NCBI GenBank assembly: GCA_937974565.1
Contig: CALJWL010000033.1
Span: 1-62,234, forward strand
DNA: 62,234 nucleotides
Reading direction: 5' to 3'
DNA from: an uncultured Arenicella sp.
GTDB lineage: Bacteria; Pseudomonadota; Gammaproteobacteria; Arenicellales; Arenicellaceae
Shown here: positions 53,643-62,234 of the stretch, piece by piece
Numbering within the stretch: the first letter of the stretch is position 1
Layout: each line of letters begins with the position of its first letter
Translations under genes and position numbers: made by a program
Notes under the pieces: model-generated
What the model was told of the DNA's origin: nothing
Seen by the model: the letters and a program-made list of their open reading frames with translations, nothing else
The model's database searches: none

Positions 53643-55832
53643 ATGAATGACTATTACGGCAATAATGCGATTGATTTCGCTTACTACTGGCAAGTTCTAA
53701 AAACGGTCTTCAGAAAAAACATTAAGCAGGCTGTGCTAATGGCATTGCTGGTTGGTGGACTTACTTTTTTATACACGCTCACATTGGAGCCTCAGTATCG
53801 TGCTATTACAGTCATGCATGTCGCTCCAAAATCTAAGTCGGTATTTAACTTAAGAGAGTTATTAATAAATCGACGAGACCCAGCATTTCGACAAACTCAG
53901 GTGGGTATTATTCGCTCTCGAGCGTTGATAAAAGAAGTAGTTAGGAGCCTTGAATTAGATAAGCATCCGCAGTTTTCAGTGCCCCAAGCTTCGGTCTATA
54001 CCAAGGTAAAACAAAAACTTGGTCTGGGTGAGAATCGTAAACAGCCGAACATTACACGAACAGTTACAGACTTATTAATCGAGAATATTGGCATCAGTTC
54101 TCAGCGAGATTCGTATTTAATGAATTTATCCTTGGATCTCCCCGATCCAGAATTGGCAGCCAGGATCACCAATGCCTTGGCTGAGGAGTATATTAAGTCG
54201 GTAGAAAGGGAGCAAAAAACTTCATCCGAATCTTCTGAAAAGTGGCTGCTTGATCGGCTTGAGGTCGTCAACAAAGATTTGCGTGCTGCCGAGGTTGCGT
54301 TACAAGAGTTTAAAGAGCAAGAAAACATCATTGGAAGCAGCACTCAAAATGACGGTATCGTGTCTCAAGAGGTGGACATGATATCCAGTCGTTTGCTTGA
54401 GGCGAGACAAAAAAGGTTGGGCTCTGAAGCGCTTTATCAGCAAATTATAGCCACTGAGCGAGGTAAAGGCGATGTGCAAGGAATAACCGCCATTCAGAGT
54501 GATGCCATTGTGCAAAATATTCGCAGAGAATTGGTTGAGCTTGAAAGCCGACAAAGCGAACTCTCGCAACGCTATGGCCCTGAACATAGACGAATGGTCG
54601 AATTGGCTTCGCAAATGAAGGCCACAGAAGAGAACCTTACTCGACAAATTCAACGTGTTGTTTCAGCGATTAAATCCGAATATGAATTGGCAAAAGAAAG
54701 TGAATCGTTCTTAAAAAATTCTCTAGGGCAATCAACCAACAAGGTTCAATCACTGGGCCGGAAACAGTTCGAGCTATTAGGTTTAGAGCAGAATGTGAGA
54801 ACACAAAGAGACGTTTATCAAGCGTTTCTAAAGCGCCTAAATGAAAACCGAGCAACGGGCGTAAGTGTTAATGAAAACGTCCGTATAACCGACCCGGCTA
54901 TTGCGTCGTTACGACCATTGCCAAGCAAAGGCCCCATTCTGGTTATTGTCTTCTCATTGCTTAGCGGCCTGTTGGCCATGGGCATTGGCCTGTTACGAGA
55001 GCTATTCGACAACACTATTGGTAATGATCAAGATGTTGATAGGGCGTTGGAAACAACCAGTTTAGGTTCGGTACCCATGATTGAGGGCGATTCGAGTGCC
55101 GTAACTGGCAACGTTGCGTATCGATATTTTGACAATAATAAATTTTCTCAGTTTTCCGAATCGGTGCGAACCGTTCGTTCGAGTTTAATGTTGTCTTCGA
55201 TTGATGAAAAAAAGCGTCGTATTTTGGTCACCTCAACGGTGCCTGGTGAAGGCAAAACTTCCATGGCCATCAGTCTGGCCATGGCCTTTGGGCAGGTGCA
55301 AAAGACATTGTTAATTGATTGTGACCTGCGCAGGCCTTCATTGGATGAGCTTCTTGATACCCACTCTTTTGGCCGACGAAAATTGGGCTTGAACGACTTG
55401 TGTTTAGGTGCTGCTCCTCCTTCGGAGTGCATCCAGTCTTTGCCGGTCAGTGGTGTCGACTTAATTACCGCTGGAACCATTAACCCAAACCCTCAAGAAC
55501 TTTTTTGTTCCACCAAGTTCACTGATGTACTCAATAGATTGAGTGAAGCTTATGATGTCATCGTGATTGACTCTCCTCCGAGTGGCGGTTTGAGCGATGC
55601 AGTTTTATTGTCAACGCAAGTGGATCAAGTCGCTTATGTGGTTAAGGCGAACGCAACTCCCGTTGCTAAAATCAGGGCAACGCTCAAAGCAATAATAAAA
55701 TCTGGCGCTAATCTGTGCGGTGTGGTGGTGAACCAGGTGCCTGCTTCAGACTCTTCGTTTTCATATTACTATGGTCGTGGCTATTATGATGATTCATTGC
55801 AAAATGAATCTTCCGATGACAATACTAATTAA
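53643..55832 (+). CDS. Wzc-like chain-length determinant and tyrosine autokinase (VpsO-like)
   Basis: 729-aa inner-membrane protein. The N-terminal Wzz part has TM helices near residues 30-50 and 420-445 flanking a long coiled-coil periplasmic region. The C-terminal BY-kinase has Walker A STVPGEGKTS, Walker A' LLIDCDLRRPS and Walker B VIVIDSPPSG, and ends in a Tyr-rich cluster (SYYYGRGYY) for autophosphorylation. It controls polymerisation and export with the Wza-like protein. The order beta-barrel, Wza, Wzc, VpsP-like copies Vibrio vps-II. Confidence 0.93.
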   Translation: MNDYYGNNAIDFAYYWQVLKTVFRKNIKQAVLMALLVGGLTFLYTLTLEPQYRAITVMHVAPKSKSVFNLRELLINRRDPAFRQTQVGIIRSRALIKEVVRSLELDKHPQFSVPQASVYTKVKQKLGLGENRKQPNITRTVTDLLIENIGISSQRDSYLMNLSLDLPDPELAARITNALAEEYIKSVEREQKTSSESSEKWLLDRLEVVNKDLRAAEVALQEFKEQENIIGSSTQNDGIVSQEVDMISSRLLEARQKRLGSEALYQQIIATERGKGDVQGITAIQSDAIVQNIRRELVELESRQSELSQRYGPEHRRMVELASQMKATEENLTRQIQRVVSAIKSEYELAKESESFLKNSLGQSTNKVQSLGRKQFELLGLEQNVRTQRDVYQAFLKRLNENRATGVSVNENVRITDPAIASLRPLPSKGPILVIVFSLLSGLLAMGIGLLRELFDNTIGNDQDVDRALETTSLGSVPMIEGDSSAVTGNVAYRYFDNNKFSQFSESVRTVRSSLMLSSIDEKKRRILVTSTVPGEGKTSMAISLAMAFGQVQKTLLIDCDLRRPSLDELLDTHSFGRRKLGLNDLCLGAAPPSECIQSLPVSGVDLITAGTINPNPQELFCSTKFTDVLNRLSEAYDVIVIDSPPSGGLSDAVLLSTQVDQVAYVVKANATPVAKIRATLKAIIKSGANLCGVVVNQVPASDSSFSYYYGRGYYDDSLQNESSDDNTN

Positions 55833-55879
55833 CAACAATCAGCGTGTTTTTTAGTGATGCGTTTGTATAGGTTAAGATA

Positions 55880-56572
55880 GTGGCAACTCTGTGGCGACGT
55901 GCATTGGTATTTATAGTGCTTTGCAGTTTGCTGTTTGTGGTAGTTATTTCGTTGAGAGTTGCCATTGCCGATTACTATTATGAGCGTTCTAGGCGTGCAT
56001 TTGAGTCCATTGATTTTAGTAATTTTGATTATGCGCGCGAACTCGAATCTTATTTTTCAGATATTAATCGGTCATTAAGTTGGCGTGCTAAGAATGCGGA
56101 CGCACTGGATTTTAAGGCCAATCTTCTTTATCAGTCTTGGGTGTTGTCTCCAGATGGTCAATATTTACAAGAGTCCGACCTGTTACAAGAAGCGGTTCAA
56201 TTGCATAATGAAGCGTTGAAATATCGAAGTGGGTGGGCGTTTTCGGCTGCCCGATTAGCATTAATTTACTCACACCAAGCTCAATTGGACACACATTTTA
56301 ATGCGTGGTTTACAGAGGCTCACCGTTTAGGCTTATATGAGACGTCAATTGCAAAATCTTTAATGTTAATGGGGCTAGAGAACTGGCAAAAATTGACGCA
56401 ATTGCAAAGGCAGCGAGTATTGGAATTTGTGCAAGTTTCAATTGAGCAAAAATCAAACAGTGCTGATAAGATTAAATTGATTTTAAAGCATTACAACAAG
56501 TGGCAGAAAGTATGCCGGTCCTTGCATGTTTCTCAAAGAATGATGAACGTTTGTGAGGATGCTATTCAGTAG
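55880..56572 (+). CDS. VpsP-like polysaccharide biosynthesis protein
   Basis: 230-aa protein with one N-terminal membrane helix (LVFIVLCSLLFVVVISLRVAIA) and an outside helical region resembling degenerate TPR repeats (DALDFKANLLYQSWV, FSAARLALIYSH). It ends in a Cys-containing tail. GTG 55880 is the most likely start; an RBS is weak. Location directly after the Wzc-like gene matches vpsP; the function is unknown even in Vibrio. Confidence 0.65.
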   Translation: MATLWRRALVFIVLCSLLFVVVISLRVAIADYYYERSRRAFESIDFSNFDYARELESYFSDINRSLSWRAKNADALDFKANLLYQSWVLSPDGQYLQESDLLQEAVQLHNEALKYRSGWAFSAARLALIYSHQAQLDTHFNAWFTEAHRLGLYETSIAKSLMLMGLENWQKLTQLQRQRVLEFVQVSIEQKSNSADKIKLILKHYNKWQKVCRSLHVSQRMMNVCEDAIQ

Positions 56573-56614
56573 TTTGGGTTTAGTAACGTGATGTCAAAGC
56601 TCACCAGTTTAATG

Positions 56615-58045
56615 TTAGGGCACGGAGCCAATAGGCTTTGTTAAATATTTTATTAATAGCAACGTTTGATTTCTACAAGTATTGGATAATGTAAGAAATA
56701 CGGCTAAGAATAAAATGAGAGAGCTAACAACAAAGCAACACTTAATGACCAACGTTGTTTCTTGACTGAACAAGTACATGACGCTAAGTGCGATCATGCA
56801 CACGGAGTACATTATAAAAATCAGGCAACTCGTGATAAACACAGGGAAACGCTTATTGAGAAAATAGGTTAAACAAACGTAATACGCGATTTCGGCAACC
56901 CACAGCACTAACAACACTTTGATGAGGTTTGCGTCTGCGTAAATTGCGTAAAAGCCGGCTAATATAATAAAAACTTTTACAGTATCCGTGATTAAAATCA
57001 GTTTGGTTGATGCTTTTGCAATTATGCTTTGATTTAGCCATTGATTGAGAGAGCGAATGCCTACGGTTGCACAGACGGCTAACGTCAAAAAGGGAATGCC
57101 GACGTATTGCTTCCCAAAGATAAGGTGAACCAATTCTTGGCCCAAAATTCCAAATACTATTAATAATGGGAACATTAAATAGCAATATATAATCCCATTT
57201 GCTCTGATTGCGGGGGCGATATTATTGTTTATTGTGCTGAGTCTGCGAATAAAAATTTTTGATAAGGCCACATTAATAAAATTTGTTCCATTTACAACTA
57301 ACATAAGCGTCAGCATGTAGGTTGTAAAAGTTTCGAGCCCGAGCGTATTTGCAATTAGGGCTTTATCCATTTCAGTACCCAAATACTTTAATACACCCAC
57401 CCCAAGAAGTGGGATGCCGAAGCTAACCATACCAAGAGCGTATGTTTTGTTGACTTTGATTTCGTATGCGCGTTTTGAAAAAACATGTGACAACGCCGTC
57501 GCCGCGCAATGCCTGTATATGAACGAGATGTAAAATGCCCAATAGCCATCTAAGGTGTAAATGCAAATTAGCGCCACTAAAATCGATGATATGTCCGCAC
57601 AAAGGCTAATCTTGGTTGTCACCGTGTAAATTTGTTTGCGGTGCAAACGAACGTGATCTAAATGCATAAAGCCGTTGAGTAAAGGAACTAACGCGAGTAA
57701 TGCATAGTTAAATGGTAAATCATTAAGATCGAACAATTGGGGTACGTAAGGAGAGATAATGACTATGAAGACAGCGATCAGTAACCCTCTTAAAATGATC
57801 ATCGATTGCATTGTTGCTTGGAAGTCACGATAGCCTCCATATTTGTCGCGCTGCATGTAATTTTCATGCCCAAAATTACTGATGTATTCAAACAACGTAA
57901 GGACCACTCCGAAAGTTAGGGCTACTGCGTAGTCGGCGGGGCTTAAAAAACGCGCAAATAGAATGTTGCGCACCAGCATCGAAACGATAACTCCCAGATG
58001 AGTTACTGATGTGCAGAGTGCGGCGGCCGAATAACTTCTCATCAA
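56615..58045 (-). CDS. Oligosaccharide flippase (Wzx-like)
   Basis: 476-aa polytopic protein with about 12-14 helices, MATE/MOP superfamily. It starts SAAALCTSVTHLGVIVSMLVRNILFARFLSPADYAVALTFGV, the usual Wzx N-terminal layout. It moves undecaprenyl-linked repeat units to the periplasm. It overlaps the polymerase gene by ATGA, so translational coupling is likely. It is convergent with the VpsP-like gene. Confidence 0.87.
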   Translation of the reverse strand: MMRSYSAAALCTSVTHLGVIVSMLVRNILFARFLSPADYAVALTFGVVLTLFEYISNFGHENYMQRDKYGGYRDFQATMQSMIILRGLLIAVFIVIISPYVPQLFDLNDLPFNYALLALVPLLNGFMHLDHVRLHRKQIYTVTTKISLCADISSILVALICIYTLDGYWAFYISFIYRHCAATALSHVFSKRAYEIKVNKTYALGMVSFGIPLLGVGVLKYLGTEMDKALIANTLGLETFTTYMLTLMLVVNGTNFINVALSKIFIRRLSTINNNIAPAIRANGIIYCYLMFPLLIVFGILGQELVHLIFGKQYVGIPFLTLAVCATVGIRSLNQWLNQSIIAKASTKLILITDTVKVFIILAGFYAIYADANLIKVLLVLWVAEIAYYVCLTYFLNKRFPVFITSCLIFIMYSVCMIALSVMYLFSQETTLVIKCCFVVSSLILFLAVFLTLSNTCRNQTLLLIKYLTKPIGSVP

Positions 58046-59337
58046 TCGATTTCAGTGATAAACGTTTTAGGGAGAGCTTTATTGGGTTGATGTGGCTGTG
58101 CCGTGTGTTTGTTCGTGTGTCTTTTTTGTTGCATACCAGTGCAGGCAAGAACAATGAAGAACAGGCTGGCGGTTGCACCCCAAAAATGAACCGTACAAGC
58201 AACAAGGCTCATACTGACCGTTGTTATTAGCCAAGCCTGAACAAGCCTCCTTTCTTTTCTAAGTTTTGAACTTTGGTAATTTCGGACATTTGCCCTTAAA
58301 ACCAAGGCGACCAAAAATACGTTGAGCATTAACATTGGAGCGCCATACCTAAGTAAAATGACCACCCAATAGCTGTCTATTGAACTTGACATAAGTTTGG
58401 CCCAAAACGGGTTTTCGATTAGGGCCATCATGTCGGTCGAGAAACCATAACCCACAATGAATGATTGCATGGATTGGCCAGCCAGAAAAAAGCTGTTCTG
58501 CCACATATTATATCGAACGTAGCCATTATGCTCATTAAAGAGTAAGTAACTGAACATGACGCGGAAAGGGTCACGGTCGGATAGAATATCGACCGTTAAA
58601 TAAATAAAGAAGAGGCCTAGAATCAACAGCCACCATTTGCGGCGGCGACCTCTTAAAAGTGCTGACCAAAAATACAGGCCAAATTGAGCAATAATAGACA
58701 GCAGAGGCCCCGACGATGCGGATGCTACTACGCCAAGAATGGAAAAAGCGGTTGTGGCTGCGTGTAGCAATCGCCGCCTAAGTAATGCAAAACCCAAAGG
58801 AATAGCGACTGCGCAGAAGGTCCCCAGTATGATGGGGTGATCCGTAGGGCCGTAGGATCTCCACACACCGAGCCTACGTTCGTGTGTGTATGTGTAATTA
58901 TTATCGGTAAGTTGTGATGCTAACTCATGTACTATCGAGCGGCCCGTTAAGGCTTCTGGTATGGCTGTGATTGCCATCACTGATGAAACAATCAGAAGCG
59001 TTTTAGCAATTTGTACCAAATGTTGGTATTTGTGGATTAATAGCCGGGCGGTAAAGAATGGGACGAAGGTTTCCAGAAAAAGAACCCCGCCGCTTTCGAT
59101 ACCAAATAGCATGCCTGAGTTAAAAGTAAGGGCTATAAATGGCCAAATACAAACCGTGATTGCCAACGTATCCAGCGTTTGCCAGCGAAATGTGCGCCGT
59201 GTAAACAAGCGCCATAATATCCAAGGAGTTATTACAATTAAAAAAACTCGATAGGCTGATAGGTTGAACGAGCCAACCACAATAGTAAACTCTCTAGGTA
59301 ATAAAAAACTGTATAATAAAACCTGTAATTTCCACAT
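58042..59337 (-). CDS. O-antigen polymerase-like membrane protein (Wzy, VpsQ-like)
   Basis: 431-aa protein with about 10-11 hydrophobic helices and a cytosolic basic tail (MQQKRHTNKHTAQPHQP). A periplasmic loop has WRSYGPTDHPIILGTFCAVAIPLG and a later region has SSIDSYWVVILLRYGAPML, as in Wzy_C-type polymerases. It probably joins repeat units handled by the adjacent Wzx. It differs in sequence from the polymerase-like protein at 49060, so the two may have different substrates or functions (polymerase versus ligase). Confidence 0.75.
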   Translation of the reverse strand: MWKLQVLLYSFLLPREFTIVVGSFNLSAYRVFLIVITPWILWRLFTRRTFRWQTLDTLAITVCIWPFIALTFNSGMLFGIESGGVLFLETFVPFFTARLLIHKYQHLVQIAKTLLIVSSVMAITAIPEALTGRSIVHELASQLTDNNYTYTHERRLGVWRSYGPTDHPIILGTFCAVAIPLGFALLRRRLLHAATTAFSILGVVASASSGPLLSIIAQFGLYFWSALLRGRRRKWWLLILGLFFIYLTVDILSDRDPFRVMFSYLLFNEHNGYVRYNMWQNSFFLAGQSMQSFIVGYGFSTDMMALIENPFWAKLMSSSIDSYWVVILLRYGAPMLMLNVFLVALVLRANVRNYQSSKLRKERRLVQAWLITTVSMSLVACTVHFWGATASLFFIVLACTGMQQKRHTNKHTAQPHQPNKALPKTFITEID

Positions 59338-59488
59338 CGATAACGTTGGTTTGTTTTTTCCGATTAACCCAATCGGCTAGTATACCTGAGTAGAGGTTTG
59401 AGATTTGCTCTCTCACAACTTAATCTGGTTTAGAATATAGAGTGTGGCAACCAGCTAAAACAATAATGTCTTTGAGAGTGGCAATGCC

Positions 59489-60439
59489 ATGTTGTTAATT
59501 AAAGCGAAAGGCGGGCTGGGAAATCGTATGCTGTCAGCAGCATCAGCGATAGCTTATGCTGAATCAACCAACCGTGAGTGGTGTCTTGATTGGCGCGATG
59601 GCGTTTATGCTGAATATCAACAAAATGCAGCGCCTTTTTTGTTTCCTACGCTGGGTGATCAATGGGTTTGCCAGGGTGCGCTAAGCAATATTTCGGCTAT
59701 TCCTGATTTCTGGCGTGGGCGATTGAGTAAATCGATCAGCGATGTGATTTCACAAGACCACCCTGGTGCGCATTCTAACCCTCTAATATACAGAAAGTTA
59801 TCTGCCCCGTTTTGCGTGGCTAACATTGAGGTAAATAATAGAGTCGAAGTGTTTTGGTCATATACGTCTAAATACGGACGTATCCAACGTTTTCTCTCCA
59901 AAGAACAACGCAGAGCTGGGAGAGATCATGTGCTGGGCCATGTTTTAAGGTCTTACTTTAAACCGTCTGACGATGTGTCAAAAGCCGTCGATGAAATGAG
60001 TTTGGGTGAGATAAAAGCTTTAGGCGTTCATATTAGATATACAGATTTAAAGATCCCGATAGAGAAATTAATTGAAGACGTTAAACGTCACATGCGTAAA
60101 TTTTCTTACGGGGCTATATTTCTTGCGTCAGACAGTCAAGAGGCTGAGAATCGGTTTAAAAAGGAGTTCAAAAAAGTCGTTACTTACCCCAAACGATACG
60201 CGCAAAATAATACCCAATTACATGCAAGTTACGGTGATAATTGCAAAACAGAAGGCGCGAAGTCTGCTTTGATTGACATGTTCGCACTCTCAAAATGCGC
60301 GGGGTTAGTCTATTGTTCGCGTTCCACTTTCGCAGAAACAAGTCGTTTGATAGGGGAGTTTGAATCAAGCCGAGTGGTTGATGTGGATCGATTTAATTTA
60401 CTGGTTAGGCTTAAAAGGCACGCACAGGAATATTTATAA
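59489..60439 (+). CDS. Fucosyltransferase-like protein (NodZ/O-FucT superfamily)
   Basis: 316-aa protein starting LLIKAKGGLGNRMLSAASAIAYAE (G-G-L-G-N-R/Q-M motif), with VHIRYTDLK and IFLASDSQEAENRF in the middle and YCSRSTFAETSRL near the end. These three peptides match the motif order of GDP-fucose-dependent transferases of the NodZ/O-FucT/alpha-1,2-fucosyltransferase superfamily. If right, the exopolysaccharide would contain fucose. It is the only plus-strand gene of this stretch and convergent with a methyltransferase gene. Confidence 0.7.
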   Translation: MLLIKAKGGLGNRMLSAASAIAYAESTNREWCLDWRDGVYAEYQQNAAPFLFPTLGDQWVCQGALSNISAIPDFWRGRLSKSISDVISQDHPGAHSNPLIYRKLSAPFCVANIEVNNRVEVFWSYTSKYGRIQRFLSKEQRRAGRDHVLGHVLRSYFKPSDDVSKAVDEMSLGEIKALGVHIRYTDLKIPIEKLIEDVKRHMRKFSYGAIFLASDSQEAENRFKKEFKKVVTYPKRYAQNNTQLHASYGDNCKTEGAKSALIDMFALSKCAGLVYCSRSTFAETSRLIGEFESSRVVDVDRFNLLVRLKRHAQEYL

Positions 60440-60442
60440 AAC

Positions 60443-61084
60443 TCAGCGTTTTTTATGCGCGACTACAGCAAACTGCATAAAAGCCGTGTCATTTCCCATC
60501 AACGCCTGAGCTATATACGAAGCCAAGCGTTTAGGCCCTAGCGCTTTTTTTCCGTATCGATTGATGCCTTGTATGTTAGTGATGGACCAACCGTTATGGT
60601 GCAACGTTCGAGTAAGGCTTTTTCGAGTAAAAAAGCGAAGGTGTGTTTTATCCAGTATTCCTGCTTCGCGGTATCGCCAATCTTTTAGAAATATAAGCTC
60701 ACAAAGGTTGGGAAGATACCTGACATTAGGGATGGATAAAACCAGTGAGCCAGAAGCAATGAGTTTTGTTTGTATATTCGATAAAAACCATTCGTGAGAT
60801 TCAATGTGTTCCAAGACATCATTGCAGACAATTAAGTCAAAGTAGTCGTTAGGCAAACGGGTGTGAATGTCTTGATATTCACCTATAACCACCGTGTCGA
60901 GATGCGTCTGAGCCACTTTAGCCGACGTTTCATTTTGTTCTACTCCCCAATACTCTGTTTGTTTGTGGGTATGATTTTTGAAATGACCCTCACCGCAGCC
61001 TATTTCTAATACCCTTGTGTAGGTCGTGGGTAAAAATACGGCCATTTCGCTGCGGCTAAATTTGTAATATTGGTCTGTATTCAT
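60443..61084 (-). CDS. SAM-dependent class I methyltransferase
   Basis: 213-aa enzyme: VLEIGCGEGHFKNH (SAM-binding motif I), YFDLIVCNDVLEHIESHEWFLSN (motif with N-D-V-L-E-H) and LSIPNVRYLPNLCELIFLKDWRY. This is the Methyltransf_23/UbiG-like pattern common in polysaccharide loci, where it methylates sugars. The substrate is unknown. It ends four bases from the convergent fucosyltransferase-like gene. Confidence 0.87.
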   Translation of the reverse strand: MNTDQYYKFSRSEMAVFLPTTYTRVLEIGCGEGHFKNHTHKQTEYWGVEQNETSAKVAQTHLDTVVIGEYQDIHTRLPNDYFDLIVCNDVLEHIESHEWFLSNIQTKLIASGSLVLSIPNVRYLPNLCELIFLKDWRYREAGILDKTHLRFFTRKSLTRTLHHNGWSITNIQGINRYGKKALGPKRLASYIAQALMGNDTAFMQFAVVAHKKR

Positions 61085-61260
61085 TCTGTAAATACTGCTT
61101 GGGAAACGGCTGCCGTGATTGTATTGTTTATGTGGGTATGTTCACTGTAACGTAATAGCCACAAAATGCCTATATGGTTAAGAAACACTTATGATAGTTA
61201 CAAAATACCTATACCTACACCCTAAAACGATTGTCATGAAAGCACGTTGCTGAACATCAA

Positions 61261-62061
61261 CTAAAGTCGAGCTTTTATGAATAAATCATCCGTTGCGGCA
61301 AATCGGGCCACACATGCATAATTATTGGATAGTAAGTATTGTCGAATCAAAGGGCTGCCTCCTATGATGTCATCGTTTTCAATCAAAATAAATCTGGGTG
61401 ATAATAGGTCAAGATCAATTCCCTTTAAAACCGACATTTCGGCTCCTTCGACATCAATTAATAAAACATCCGCGGTCTTATCGTCTGCCAAGTAATGGTG
61501 AAGCGGCTGAGCGTTGATCGTATATTCAGTATGATCGAAAATCGTTAAGTCTTCTTCTCTCAAGTGTTGTTTAAAACCAGAGAGAGCATGCTCCCAGCCT
61601 TGCTTGTCGAATATCTCAACAAAGACTTCTTTTTGTTCATTTGAGGACACGGCCCCTAATATGAGTTTTGTGTCTCGTAAGTCTTTCCACTGTTTTATGA
61701 AACGTTTTAAAGGGTCAATGGCTATTCCTTTCCACCCTTGCTTTTCCAGAAAAAAACTATTGTTATTGATGTCTGGTTTGTTAGCACCGATGTCGATAAA
61801 CCTTCCTTTAGGTTGATTCTTTAAATAGTGTGTCCAGATAAAAAAGTCTTGACCATATTGTGAGCAATAACCTTGTTTGCGTTGTTGTGCTAATTCATTT
61901 TTGGAGTAATTGACGTACTGAGCGGATGGAAATGAAGCCATGAATATACGTTTATCACGCTTAAGTTTGATGCTGATGTAGATCGATTTCGCATGGTCAT
62001 AAAGGAACGTATTTGCCAGCGTCAATTTAAAGAAGGTCCTGATTCTTTCCATTATGTTCAT
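61261..62061 (-). CDS. FkbM family methyltransferase
   Basis: 266-aa enzyme with the FkbM domain: SQYGQDFFIWTHYL, GRFIDIGANKPDINNNSFFLEKQGWKGIAIDP (SAM-binding), and the terminal DVLLIDVEGAEMSVLKGIDLDLLSPRFILIE block. FkbM-type proteins O-methylate sugars and polyketides. It may decorate the polysaccharide together with the preceding methyltransferase. An alternative start is Met4 (nine bases downstream). Confidence 0.9.
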   Translation of the reverse strand: MNIMERIRTFFKLTLANTFLYDHAKSIYISIKLKRDKRIFMASFPSAQYVNYSKNELAQQRKQGYCSQYGQDFFIWTHYLKNQPKGRFIDIGANKPDINNNSFFLEKQGWKGIAIDPLKRFIKQWKDLRDTKLILGAVSSNEQKEVFVEIFDKQGWEHALSGFKQHLREEDLTIFDHTEYTINAQPLHHYLADDKTADVLLIDVEGAEMSVLKGIDLDLLSPRFILIENDDIIGGSPLIRQYLLSNNYACVARFAATDDLFIKARL

Positions 62062-62177
62062 GAGCGTCTGAGCAATTGTTTGGTATTAAGGAAACTCTGA
62101 ATTAATCGGTTTTTTAAAAGCGTTTTAGCTTTGTTTAGCTTTTTCAGGCAATTTCGCCCCATTACTTGTTGATTTGT

Positions 62178-62209
62178 CCTGCAATCTGGCTGTTTTGCCA
62201 AATTGCAGG
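62178..62209. repeat. Hairpin in the right-edge non-coding region
   Basis: The arms cctgcaat (62178-62185) and attgcagg (62202-62209) are extended inside by tggc/gcca, with a six-base loop. It lies in a gene-free stretch (62062-62234) that looks like the end of an insertion sequence, but no transposase is visible inside the window. Confidence 0.5.
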
Positions 62210-62234
62210 CGCACTGAGGCCTAGGCCATTAGTT

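Overview
The window looks like chromosomal DNA of a marine-type gammaproteobacterium of moderate GC. The evidence is the ubiK / TorF porin / glnK-amtB / comM neighbourhood, a sigma-54 promoter with NtrC-like sites, a TPP-riboswitch thi operon, a modular GH9 cellulase and a Vibrio vps-like exopolysaccharide block. The exact genus is an inference I cannot settle. No rRNA, tRNA or CRISPR array was seen.

Layout. 1-306: tail of an IS66-family element. 503-9756: secreted alpha/beta hydrolase, MscS channel with a cyclic-nucleotide domain, ubiK, TorF-like porin, glnK-amtB, LysR regulator, comM. 10226-13254: roadblock protein, BLUF blue-light receptor, Ras-like GTPase, second roadblock protein and an AT-rich orphan; a long hairpin carrying a C10 tract lies in the leader of the BLUF gene. 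13490-20103 (minus): thiC-thiO-thiS-thiG-thiE-thiF/rhodanese-thiD behind a TPP riboswitch. 20514-31047: lipoprotein, GH9-CBM3c-Ig-PKD-CBM2 endoglucanase, SSS symporter, and a three-gene GMC dehydrogenase (haem lipoprotein, small subunit, FAD subunit), which together suggest cellulose or oligosaccharide use and periplasmic sugar oxidation.

31175-43673: a scattered lasso-like (paeninodin-type) RiPP locus. It holds a nucleotidyltransferase, B2 protease, asparagine-synthetase-like C protein, HPr-kinase-like protein, sulfotransferase, PqqD-like B1, a 62-aa precursor on the opposite strand, a fused Asp/Asn beta-hydroxylase-sulfotransferase and an ABC exporter. Three unusual minus-strand genes (signal-less periplasmic-binding fold, phage-collar protein, triple-repeat small protein) sit inside it. 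The precursor has the expected leader motif and a C-terminal Ser, but no Asp/Glu at ring positions 7-9.

43765-62061: an exopolysaccharide locus. One arm (minus, 50403 to 43765) has a Wzy/ligase-like protein, Alg13/Alg14-like halves, two GT2 enzymes, an EEP-fold protein and a polyprenyl glycosylphosphotransferase. The other arm (plus, 51677-56572) has a beta-barrel, Wza-like exporter, Wzc-like tyrosine kinase and VpsP-like protein, followed by Wzx flippase, second Wzy, fucosyltransferase-like protein and two methyltransferases. The right edge (62062-62234) resembles a non-coding mobile-element end.

The two best candidates for under-described systems are the BLUF-GTPase-roadblock module and the multiply tailored RiPP locus with an atypical core.
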